DNA of 20,440 nucleotides from contig QAKZ01000090.1 of NCBI GenBank assembly GCA_003150175.1, positions 1 to 20,440 of the forward strand, read 5' to 3'. This document shows, piece by piece, positions 7,178-14,482 of this stretch; the first letter of the stretch is position 1, and the number at the start of each line of letters is the position of its first letter. The stretch comes from Coriobacteriia bacterium. Its GTDB lineage: Bacteria > Actinomycetota > Coriobacteriia > Coriobacteriales > Atopobiaceae. The position numbers and the translations under genes are program-made. The notes below the pieces were generated by a model. That model made no database searches, had not been told where the DNA came from, and saw nothing but the letters and a program-made list of their open reading frames with translations.

Positions 7178-8557
7178 ATGGCGAGACGCCGCTGGTCTGG
7201 TTCTCTGGATGTCACCGAGGGGAGAATAGACAGGCAGCTTCTGCTGCTGTGCGTGCCCGTGTTCTTCTCGTCCTTCTTCCAGGAGGCGTACTCGCTGGTA
7301 AACACCTTTGTGGTGGGTCAGTTTGCGGGTAAGGCGGCGCTCGGTGGAATCCAGGCTACCGCACCGCTCGTGGACCTAGCCGTGGGCTTCTCGGTTGGCA
7401 TGGGTACGGGCTTTGCCGTGGTGTGCAGCCAGTACTTTGGCGCGCGTGACGACGAGCGCCTGCGCGCCTCGGTCCACACGGCGATGACCATCGCGCTTGT
7501 GGGCGGCCTTGCCGTCTCCGTGTTGGGGAGCCTGCTCGCGGGCCCCATCCTCACGCTCATGGGCACGCCGACAGACCTCATGGGCGAGTCGCTCGCCTTC
7601 GTGCGCCTCTACTTCGGGGCGATGGTCTTCTCCATCGTCTACAACACGGGCTCCGCCGTGCAGCGCTCGGTGGGGGACACCCGCTCGCCGTCGATCATCG
7701 TCGCATCCACCTGTGTGGTGAACATCGTGCTCGACCTCACCTTCGTCGCTGGCTTTCACATGGAGGCGACGGGCGCGGGGCTGGCCACGGCGCTTTCGCT
7801 CGTGTGGGGCTGCGTCGTCACGCTCGTGCGGCTCACGCACGTCGAGGGGCCGTGGAAGCTCGACCTGCGCCGGCTGGGCATCGACCCCGGCATCTGCCGC
7901 GTGATGATTCGCACGGGCCTGCCCCTGGGGCTCCAGGCGTCGTGCTACTCCGTCTCCAACATCATCACGCAGTCGACCATCAACTCGTTCGGCTCCACCG
8001 TTGTCACGGCGTTCGGCCTGTGCGGGCGCATCGACGCCATCATCTGGATGGTCTCCGAGGCGCTTGGCGTGGCCGTGACCACCTTCAGCGCGCAGAACTT
8101 TGGCGCGAGAAACTACGAGCGCATGCGCCGCGGCCTCAGGGCGGCCCTGTGCCTCACGGCCCTGGTGGTGGGATCGCTGTCTGTGGTGCTTCTCGCCAAC
8201 GTGCGCGCCCTGGCTGGCTTCTTCATCGATGATGCGCAGATCGCCGAGCTCACGGCTCAGGTCATGTGGTACGTGGGCCCCTTCTACGTGGTCTACTCGC
8301 TCTACGACAACATCGCGGGCACCATCCGTGGGGCGGGGGAGAGCCTGCGCCCCATGCTTATCGTGCTCACTGGATCGTGCCTGCTGCGCATCGTCTGGCA
8401 GCTTGCCATTGTGCCGCTCGACCACACGCTGCACATGGCCATGCTCAGCTATCCCATCACGTGGGTCACCACGGGCATCGCGTTCATCTTCTACTATCGC
8501 TTTGGTCACTGGATGGACCACGCGAAGGACCACAAGGCCGCCAACCTCGCCGCATGA
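7178..8557 (+). CDS. MATE-family efflux transporter
   Basis: A 459-residue, 12-TM multidrug and toxic-compound extrusion protein. The first helix region reads LLLLCVPVFFSSFFQEAYSL followed by VNTFVVGQFAGKAALGGIQA, the typical MATE helix-1/2 signature, and the second half repeats it (QASCYSVSNIITQSTINSFG, then a SAQNFGARNYERMRRGL loop mirroring SQYFGARDDERLRASV). It exports cationic compounds in exchange for Na+ or H+. ATG 7178 (MARRRWSGSLDVTEG) is chosen because GGGGG lies 4 nt upstream; ATG 7163 and an earlier TTG have weaker context. A 157-nt leader separates it from the perfect inverted repeat at 6983-7020. Its TGA stop lies inside the palindromic repeat that starts at 8554. Confidence 0.93.
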   Translation: MARRRWSGSLDVTEGRIDRQLLLLCVPVFFSSFFQEAYSLVNTFVVGQFAGKAALGGIQATAPLVDLAVGFSVGMGTGFAVVCSQYFGARDDERLRASVHTAMTIALVGGLAVSVLGSLLAGPILTLMGTPTDLMGESLAFVRLYFGAMVFSIVYNTGSAVQRSVGDTRSPSIIVASTCVVNIVLDLTFVAGFHMEATGAGLATALSLVWGCVVTLVRLTHVEGPWKLDLRRLGIDPGICRVMIRTGLPLGLQASCYSVSNIITQSTINSFGSTVVTAFGLCGRIDAIIWMVSEALGVAVTTFSAQNFGARNYERMRRGLRAALCLTALVVGSLSVVLLANVRALAGFFIDDAQIAELTAQVMWYVGPFYVVYSLYDNIAGTIRGAGESLRPMLIVLTGSCLLRIVWQLAIVPLDHTLHMAMLSYPITWVTTGIAFIFYYRFGHWMDHAKDHKAANLAA

Positions 8558-8627
8558 CGAAAAGGGACAGTCCCTTTTCGTCATCATGAGAAAAATGATG
8601 AGAAGGGACTGTCCCTTTTCGTCATTT
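8554..8627. repeat. double 31-bp palindrome block, copy 1
   Basis: Palindrome A (8554-8584) has 15-bp perfect arms ATGACGAAAAGGGAC and GTCCCTTTTCGTCAT around a single A. After a 10-nt spacer, palindrome B (8595-8625) has the same right arm, centre T, and a left arm with two changes (ATGATGAGAAGGGAC). The join TCATCAT-gagaaaa-ATGATGA is a further inverted pair. All 74 bp recur identically at 11154-11227. It lies between convergent genes and contains the stop codons of both. Confidence 0.95.
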
Positions 8628-11097
8628 CGTGGGAAAGAGGGGCCTCGGCGGGCGCGCCGGCTGCGACGGGGGAGGTTGCTCCGGTGCCGGCGGCCCTGGT
8701 CCTGGGCGCGTCGCTTCCCGCCTTGCCTTTCTCGTCCCCAGCAGGCGTCAGGGGAATCGCCGCCTCGACCACGGTGCCGCGGCCGGGCTCGCTCGTGACG
8801 CCGATGCTTCCGCCCATGAGGTCCACCAGCGCTTTCGTGATGGACATCCCCAGGCCGGAGCCGGGGTAGACGGAGCGGACGTCGTTTTCTTCCTGCGCAA
8901 AGGGCTCAAAGAGCCTCGCCAGCTGCTCGGGGTCCATGCCCCGGCCGTTGACCGCCACGGCGAGCGTCAAGAAGGGCGTGCCCGCGACTCCGGCCTCCGC
9001 GGCCTCCTCGCGATACCCGGCCGTCAGCTGCACGCCCCCGCCGGCTACGTTGTAGCGCACAGCGTTGTCCAGCACGTTCACGACGATCTGCCGCATGAAC
9101 GATGGGCTGCCCAGATAGGTTTTCTCGAGCTCGGGCGCTAGGCTCGCGTTCAGGTTCAGCCGCGCGGCCTGCGCCCGCCCGGAGGCGTTCTCCTCGGCCG
9201 AGCGGAAGATCTGCGCAGGGCAGAAAGGCTCCCTGCGGAGCTCGACGTCGCCGCTCCTGAGCGCGCTCATCTCGAGCAGGTCGTCGACCATCCCGAGCAG
9301 GTTCTGCGCGGCGTCGCGCGCCTTGAGCGTGTTGCGCTCGATGAGCTCGGCGTCGTCGCTTCGGCGGTTGACCTCGAGTGCGCCGAGGATGCCGTTCAGC
9401 GGCGTGCGGATGTCGTGCGAGAGGTTGGTGAGCAGCTCGTCCTTCAGGTGGTCGGCCCGCTCGGCCTGCGAGAGCGCGTCCGCCAGCAGGCGGTTCTGCT
9501 CGGCCTCCCGTTCGTTCGCGCGGCGCAGGCGGCGGAAGTGCGCGGCAACGGAGGCGATTATCGCCAGCACGACGGCAAGGGCCAGAAGCGCGAGGATCGC
9601 CCAATGATCGCACACGAAGTCCAGCGTCGTGTACGTGAAGAGGCCCTTGGTGTAGTTGTACGACGCGTTCGTGCCGTAGTCCTCGCCGATGATGCCAAGC
9701 CCGCGGTTGAGCAGCCGCAGCAGCATGCCGTTGCCCGGCGCGACGCCGAAGCAGCGGTCGTCGGTGAGGGGCAGCTGCACGCGGTAGAGCCCGACGCGCG
9801 ACTCGAGGAGAGCGCCTGCGCGCAGGCCGTTGACGATGGTTCCCTGCGCCTCGCCCTTCTCGACCGCGCCGATGCACTCGTCGATGCTCTCGTACTCGAG
9901 GACGCGCGCGTCCGGGAAGACCTCCTCTGTGTAGGCCCGCTGCAGGAGGTTGTGCCTGTTTACCGCGACGGTCTCGATGCTGCCGTCGTAGGACTGGCCG
10001 TCGGCGAGCGCGGCAAAGAGCTCCGCCTGGTCGTCGGAGCAGCGGTACTCGACCTTCGGGCTCCAGTTGCCGGGCAGTCCCTGGATCGTCGCTGTGAGCA
10101 CGTCCGTCATGAGGCCCGTCGGCTCGCCGTTCGCGTCCTTGCTGCAATACGGCAGGTAATCGTCGAGGTATCCGACGGTTATCGAGGAGTGCATCTGCGT
10201 CCACTCGTGCTCGTCGGCGCTCATGAAGTCGTTCACGGCGCTGTTCGCGGAGCAGCGGCTCCGAAGGCTGTCGAGGAACACCTTGCCCTGGTTGTTCATG
10301 ATCTCCTGCGCGCTGTTCACGTTGGCAAGGAGATCGTCGCGGCCCTTGGCGACGGCAAGGTAGTAGGGGCGCCGGCCCACGATCTGGGCGGGATAGATGC
10401 TGGCGACGCCCTCGGCGATGTTTTCCGAGCTCACGAGCGCGTCGATGCGCCCGGTCGTGTAGGCGGCGTACATGTCGTCGAAGGTCGGGTAGCCGATGGC
10501 CTGGGTGTCCAGGCCCTGCTCGGCGATCCAGGCGTCGAGGGTCGCCTTGGAGTTCGAGGGGTCGACGACACCGAGCTTCTTTCCGGCGAGGGACGCTGGG
10601 GTGTCGTCGATTCTGTCGTTCGTGTAGCCGGTATAGATGTAGTAGGTCTCGTCGAGCATGCTGAGCTGCGGGAAGAGCGCCTGCTACTTGTGCTCGTCCG
10701 TGGCAGCTACGCCCGCTAGGACATCGATTCTGCCGTCCTGCAACTGGGCATAGAGGTCCGTCCAGTCGCCGTAGACGTATTCGTAGCGCCAGTTGGCGTA
10801 GGACGCGACGCGCTGGAGGTACTCGTAGCCGAAGCCGGTCTTCGGCTAGCCGGCCGCTGCGCCCTCCTGGAAGTCGGTGCGCTCGTAGTAGCCGACGCGG
10901 ACGGTCTTCGGAACGGCTCCGGTTCCGGTGTCGGCTCCGGCGCTGGATTCGGCCGCCTGTGCGACGGAAGGGGCGAGCACGCAAACAAGGGCCAGTGCCA
11001 CGAGAAATATCGCGTGAGCGAGCGAGACCCTTGTATGGCGTGAAGCGCGGTCCGTGATGTGCCTCTTGGCCGAGGCCAATAAGGGTTTAAGTATCAT
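8584..11097 (-). pseudogene. SBP-domain sensor histidine kinase with two in-frame TAG codons
   Basis: From ATG 11097 one frame runs 837 codons to a TGA at 8584, broken only by TAG at 10846-10848 and 10684-10686. It encodes a signal peptide (SLAHAIFLVALALVCVLAPS, cleavage near AQAAE), a first extracellular solute-binding domain (VRVGYYERTDFQEG; GRIDVLAGVAAT), a second (ITVGYLDDYLPYC...), a TM helix (about 498-520), and a kinase core with H-box LSHDIRTPLNGI (H561), N-box NVLDNAVRYN and G2 box GSGLGMSITKAL. Both ambers are one C-to-T change from CAG. The G1 box reads VNGRGM where DNGRGM is expected, losing the adenine-binding Asp (codon 8950-8952). After the ATPase comes an Ala/Gly-rich linker that runs into the palindrome block, so a receiver domain, usual in BvgS-like relatives, may have been lost. 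Confidence 0.85.
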
Positions 11098-11153
11098 TCC
11101 GTCGCGGCTTTGTCGTCTGAACGAATCCCGCCAGCGCGACGATTCTCCGCCGG

Positions 11154-11227
11154 ATGACGAAAAGGGACAGTCCCTTTTCGTCATCATGAGAAAAATGATG
11201 AGAAGGGACTGTCCCTTTTCGTCATTT
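11154..11227. repeat. double 31-bp palindrome block, copy 2
   Basis: All 74 bp are identical to 8554-8627, in direct orientation and exactly 2,600 bp away. Palindrome A is 11154-11184 and B is 11195-11225. This copy sits between divergent genes (kinase start and EFR1 start), so it cannot simply be a transcription terminator. The EFR1 ribosome-binding site GAGGAAG begins 4 bp after the block ends. Confidence 0.95.
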
Positions 11228-11241
11228 AGAGAGGAAGCTTG

Positions 11242-11945
11242 ATGATCGTTTACTTCAGCGCGACGGGCAACACGCGGCACGTCGTCGAGGGCATCGCGCG
11301 CGGCAGCGGGAAGACGGGCGACTGGGCATCTGTTCGCCCACGTACTGCTGGTCGCTGCCGAGCCTTGTGCGTGAGTTCCTGGAGTCTGCGAGCTTTACCT
11401 GGGAGGGCGGCGAGGGCGCGCAGCCGTACGTGTTCTACGTCGCGACCTACGGGACCACAATCGGCGCCGTGGTCAGCTCTGCGAATAAACTGCTGGTCAA
11501 AGACAGTCTTCGCATCGATGGAGCGTTCGGCGTCCGAATGCCCGACACGTGGACGCCGATGTTCGACGTCTCGGACGCGCAGAAGGTCGCGCGGCGCAAC
11601 GAGGTGGCGGATAGGCGGATCCGGAAGATTCGAGAGTTGATCGACTCACGGGCGACGGGTTGGCACGCCGGTATTCCTTCTCCCGGCTTCGCGGGCGGCA
11701 TCTACGGCAGGGTCTACGAGAACTCGTTGCGCCGCACGGACGAGTTCACGGTGGGGGAGGAGTGCATCGGCTGCGGGCTTTGCGCGCGCGAATGCCCCGT
11801 TGGCGCGATCCAGATGCAGGATGACCGTCCCGTTTGGACGACGGAGAAGTGCGCCGCATGCCTGCGCTGCCACCACAGCTGCCCCGAGTTCGCCATCCAG
11901 CGCGGGCCGAAGACCCGTGCGCATGGTCAGTACCTGCATCCGTAG
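11242..11945 (+). pseudogene. EFR1-type flavodoxin/ferredoxin protein, frameshifted and internally shortened
   Basis: ATG 11242, with GAGGAAGC upstream, begins MIVYFSATGNTRHVVEGIAR, the FMN-binding start of an EFR1 (flavodoxin plus ferredoxin) protein. The frame then fails. The next frame takes up GICSPTYCWSLPSLVREFLE from about 11325 and continues to TAG 11945 through two [4Fe-4S] motifs, CIGCGLCARECPVGAI and CAACLRCHHSCPEFAI. Compared with the family layout, about 20 residues between the two parts are missing as well as the frame, so a deletion not divisible by three near 11300-11325 is likely. The intact family member carries electrons between flavin and iron-sulfur centres in anaerobes. 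The remaining ferredoxin half (from GTG 11367) might still be made, but lacks a ribosome-binding site. Confidence 0.85.
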
Positions 11946-11968
11946 TGTACAACCCTTCTACCTGCGGA

Positions 11969-11999
11969 ATGACGAAAAGGGACTGTCCCTTTTCGTCAT
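11969..11999. repeat. 31-bp palindrome, single copy (centre T)
   Basis: Arms ATGACGAAAAGGGAC and GTCCCTTTTCGTCAT are perfect around a single T. It lies between the EFR1 remnant and the convergent diguanylate cyclase, whose TGA stop (11996-11998) is inside the right arm. Confidence 0.95.
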
Positions 12000-12853
12000 T
12001 TAAGGGTGTCGTGGCGGAGGCGCTTGTCCTCGTACATCGCCCTGTCCGCCCGGCGGAGTGCATCTTCGAAGGGAAGCTCCCCGTTGTCAGTGAAGGACCC
12101 GAGGGCTATATCGAGCGTGATGGACTCGTCGCTGTTCTCGCGGCAGGCAGCCTTGATTCGATCGATGAGCTCGCGCGCGCCGTCCGCGTCGATTCCGGGG
12201 CAGAAGAGCAAGAACTCGTCGCCGCCCAAGCGTATGGGGACGCAGCCTTCGGGCGCCGCGTCTTGAATGACGGCTGCGGCCCGGCGCAGGAGCATGTCGC
12301 CCCACTCGTGTCCGCGCGTGTCGTTGACGGTCTTGAGGTAGTTGCAATCCGCCATGATCAGGCTGCGCGGATGGTCATCGTTGTGCCGGTTGAGCTTCTT
12401 GCGCGACTCGAGGTAGTTGCGGTTGTACAGGCCCGTGAGCTTGTCGCGGAACGAGAGCTCCTCGAGCTGGCGCTCGAGCACGACTCGTTTGGTGACGTCG
12501 TTGATGACGCCGATGATCCCTATGACCTCGCCGTTTTTGAAGACCGCCGATTTCTTGATCTCGAAGAACGCCGGGAACTCGGGGGTCGAGAAATCGCTGA
12601 CGTACTCGCTGCCCTCGCCGGTCTTGAGGATCTTGAGGTCGTCTTCGAAATAAAACTTGGCCAGCTCGGGGTTCGTCTGAACCTCGAGGTCGGTTTTGCC
12701 GAGGATACTGTGCTCCTCGCCGCCGTTGAGGAAATTGCACAGCTCGGTGACGAAGCGATGCTTGCACTCGGCGTCCTTGAAGAAGATGTTCGCCGGCGCG
12801 CTCTCGATGAACGTCATGGCGTCTTCGAGGTCAATGGTGCTCGTATCGTACAT
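11996..12853 (-). CDS. PAS-GGDEF diguanylate cyclase
   Basis: A 285-residue soluble protein. An N-terminal PAS domain (about 10-125, with FIESAPANIFFKDAECKHRF and the closing GVINDVTKRVVLERQLEEL) is joined by a short coiled linker to a GGDEF domain (about 130-280). The domain start DKLTGLYNRNYL, the metal-binding Asp in MADCNYLK and the intact RLGGDEF (about 207-213) are present, so it should make cyclic di-GMP. I see no RxxD inhibitory site five residues before GGDEF. No membrane segment is present, so the PAS domain would sense a cytosolic cue. ATG 12853 follows GGAGG by 9 nt. The gene ends inside a palindromic repeat; its upstream side has a candidate promoter and large inverted repeats. 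Confidence 0.93.
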   Translation of the reverse strand: MYDTSTIDLEDAMTFIESAPANIFFKDAECKHRFVTELCNFLNGGEEHSILGKTDLEVQTNPELAKFYFEDDLKILKTGEGSEYVSDFSTPEFPAFFEIKKSAVFKNGEVIGIIGVINDVTKRVVLERQLEELSFRDKLTGLYNRNYLESRKKLNRHNDDHPRSLIMADCNYLKTVNDTRGHEWGDMLLRRAAAVIQDAAPEGCVPIRLGGDEFLLFCPGIDADGARELIDRIKAACRENSDESITLDIALGSFTDNGELPFEDALRRADRAMYEDKRLRHDTLK

Positions 12854-12899
12854 GTGCCCTTACCTCCGGTTCGCTCAGCCGAATCGTTCTCGGATTTCA

Positions 12900-12928
12900 G
12901 CTATATGGAAATTTCTGCTCTAGGTTAA
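12900..12928 (-). promoter_or_regulatory. candidate sigma-70-type promoter of diguanylate cyclase
   Basis: On the minus strand TTAACC (12928-12923) and TATAGC (12905-12900) are separated by exactly 17 nt, about 47 nt before the start codon. Both hexamers are imperfect, so this is tentative. Confidence 0.35.
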
Positions 12929-13004
12929 TACCGTTCGGGAGAGGGGCGTTCGTTTCCCCGTTATTTTCATAATGAGCGCGGGGTTGTCTGATTTGATTAA
13001 AAGA

Positions 13005-13127
13005 TTTACTTACATGTATTTGTGTAGGTAAAGAGGCCCGCGAGGAGGTCTTCTTTCCAGCGACCTGCGGTTTTGTAAATGGTTCGAACTTTTACCTACA
13101 GGAAAACATGTAAGTAAAAGTTCGAAC
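13005..13127. repeat. nested inverted repeats TTTACYTACA-n8-TGTARGTAAA
   Basis: Two 28-bp elements (13005-13032 and 13091-13118) are near-palindromes of the form TTTACYTACA-n8-TGTARGTAAA and are also inverted copies of each other. The second is embedded in a perfect 14-bp inverted repeat GTTCGAACTTTTAC (13082-13095) / GTAAAAGTTCGAAC (13114-13127). The patch is AT-rich and contains no gene. It lies 150 bp or more upstream of the diguanylate cyclase and just before another 31-bp palindrome. Paired operators, or the ends of a lost element, are both possible. Confidence 0.85.
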
Positions 13128-13169
13128 TAATTTCGAAAGAAGCGCCGTGGTTCTCGATTGTCACGCGGG

Positions 13170-13200
13170 ATGACGAAAAGGGACTGTCCCTTTTCGTCAT
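13170..13200. repeat. 31-bp palindrome, single copy (centre T)
   Basis: Identical to the 11969-11999 copy: perfect 15-bp arms ATGACGAAAAGGGAC / GTCCCTTTTCGTCAT around T. This copy is in a gene-free stretch, not next to any recognised stop codon. Confidence 0.95.
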
Positions 13201-13526
13201 CCGGTGGCCTAATCGTAGCGCGGCCGCCGCCGCGGTCCTAGCAACGCCTGGTTGCGCGGGACTACAGATGGCGCGGTGGGCTGCGCCGCGCGCGACTCTA
13301 CGGTGCGTAAGCGGTCCTTTGCGATGGGCTGTCTCACAATGAGCTCAACGAATCCGGACGCGTCCTGCCTGTAAGCTCTACCCCGAGCAGGATGCGCAGA
13401 CGCGATTCCATATTGTGGGTTCGAGAATGATCTACGCTTTTTGCAACCGTCACGGTTTATTCAAGTGCCGCGTGCCGTCTTTGCGGCGCGCGAAATGATG
13501 AGAAGCGCTTGCGCGCTCCGAAAATG
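13201..13526. other. gene-free stretch, possible decayed sequence
   Basis: No supported gene. On the minus strand a frame stays open from about 13463 to a TAG at 13209 (reading near its middle GFVELIVRQPIAKDRLRTVE), but it has no usable start codon or ribosome-binding site and matches nothing I recognise; in such GC-rich DNA an 84-codon open frame can arise by chance. A gene remnant is possible. Confidence 0.4.
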
Positions 13527-13559
13527 GCAAATCTTGCAAAGCTACACTGCAAGATTTGC
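13527..13559. promoter_or_regulatory. perfect 12-bp inverted repeat upstream of tag
   Basis: GCAAATCTTGCA (13527-13538) and TGCAAGATTTGC (13548-13559) are perfect with a 9-nt spacer, about 85 bp before the tag start codon. There is no T-tract on the plus side, so an operator or 5' stem is more likely than a terminator. On the minus strand the stem is followed by CATTTTC, which could act weakly as a terminator. Confidence 0.5.
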
Positions 13560-13643
13560 GATAGAAATCGTGGACCAGCTTGGAAATGGCTGCTTGATTG
13601 AGGTACGAACGAAACATCGCAGTTGTCTAGGGAGGGGGTTCGC

Positions 13644-14204
13644 ATGTCTGAGATACAGCATCGCTGCGGATGGGTGAACTTGACGAATCCGCTCTATGTG
13701 GCATATCACGATTATGAGTGGGGCATGCCTTGTCACGACGATCGCATGCTTTTCGAGCTGCTTGTGCTCGAGGGATTCCAGGCGGGACTTTCGTGGGAGA
13801 GCATCCTTAACAAACGGGAGGCATTCCGTGCGGCGTTCGATGGCTTTGACGTGCGCGTGGTGGCAGGCTATGGCGAGTCGAAAGTCGCCGAGTTGATGGC
13901 CAATCCCGGTATCGTGCGCAACCGGCGCAAGATCGAGGCGGCGATCGCAAATGCGCAGGCGTTCATGCGGGTGCAAACCGAATGGGGGAGTTTCGACTCG
14001 TATCTGTGGGCTTTCGTGGACGGCGGGCCCGTTATCGAGGACTGCTCCGAGCACATCACGAGCCCACTTGGCGACCGTGTCTCCGCCGATCTCAAGCGCC
14101 GCGGGTTCAAGTTCGTGGGGCCGGTCATCACGTATAGCTATCTGCAGGCTACGGGCGTGATCTGCGGGCATGAGCGAGGTTGCGACTTGAGTGCGCTCGA
14201 CTGA
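13644..14204 (+). CDS. tag: DNA-3-methyladenine glycosylase I
   Basis: A 186-residue enzyme that removes 3-methyladenine from alkylated DNA, the first step of base excision repair. Recognisable throughout: RCGW near the start, LYVAYHDYEWG, LEGFQAGLSW with the likely catalytic Glu43, and RRGFKFVGPVITYSYLQATG. The zinc ligands of the family are conserved: C8, H22, H176 and C180 (CGHERGC). ATG 13644 is preceded by AGGGAGGGGG at 5 nt, far better than a TTG at 13623. Length matches the family (about 187). The gene stands alone, with no repair neighbours, and its 3' end abuts a truncated acetyltransferase on the other strand. A perfect inverted repeat lies upstream. Confidence 0.97.
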   Translation: MSEIQHRCGWVNLTNPLYVAYHDYEWGMPCHDDRMLFELLVLEGFQAGLSWESILNKREAFRAAFDGFDVRVVAGYGESKVAELMANPGIVRNRRKIEAAIANAQAFMRVQTEWGSFDSYLWAFVDGGPVIEDCSEHITSPLGDRVSADLKRRGFKFVGPVITYSYLQATGVICGHERGCDLSALD

Positions 14205-14397
14205 TGGCGTGCGACCGAAGATGCTCGACGCTCAAGAGCGCCTGGGGCACATATTTCTTGATGCGCTCGATATCGGCATCGCTTAGAAAATCGTGCGAGG
14301 CTCGCACGGAGCGTTCCCAAATGCAAACAAGCTGGTCAATGAGTCGCTGCGGTCGGGTATTGAAGCTCTTTGATCGTGGCCGATTCGATGAGGGCAA
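14149..14397 (-). pseudogene. GNAT acetyltransferase N-terminal remnant
   Basis: The minus-strand frame from 14397 reads LIDQLVCIWERSVRASHDFL then SDADIERIKKYVPQALLSVE, matching the start of YjaB-like GNAT N-acetyltransferases (pattern: LV.IW.RSV.ATHDFLS). Homology stops after EHL near 14215, where the frame enters the 3' end of tag, so the acetyl-CoA-binding core is entirely missing. There is no ribosome-binding site before the ATG. The fragment is therefore a non-functional remnant, and its cut end at the tag stop codon suggests that an insertion or deletion placed tag here. The family name rests on this one motif. Confidence 0.7.
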
Positions 14398-14421
14398 GTG
14401 ACGGGAGAAAAGGAGCTATAT

Positions 14422-14461
14422 AAAAACCGGCCTTTGGGGTTGCTGCTTTCCCAAAGGCCGG
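14422..14461 (-). terminator. rho-independent terminator of the cupin-flavodoxin operon
   Basis: Read on the minus strand, CCGGCCTTTGGG and CCCAAAGGCCGG form a perfect 12-bp stem (14450-14461 with 14427-14438) around an 11-nt loop, followed by TTTTT (14426-14422). It begins 21 nt after the flavodoxin stop codon. Confidence 0.93.
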
Positions 14462-14482
14462 CGGCTTGTCTTACAGCGCTTG

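Noticed and set aside
8554..8627. Simple rho-independent terminator for MATE and the kinase
   Set aside because: The identical block also lies between divergent promoters at 11154, and no T-tract follows the stem; termination may be a side effect but does not explain the element.
8554..13200. CRISPR array from the repeated 31-bp units
   Set aside because: Copies are palindromic, irregularly spaced by up to thousands of bases, with genes rather than uniform spacers between them, and no cas gene is present.
13209..13463. 84-codon minus-strand frame as a gene
   Set aside because: No start codon, no ribosome-binding site and no recognised motif; GC-rich DNA gives such open frames by chance.
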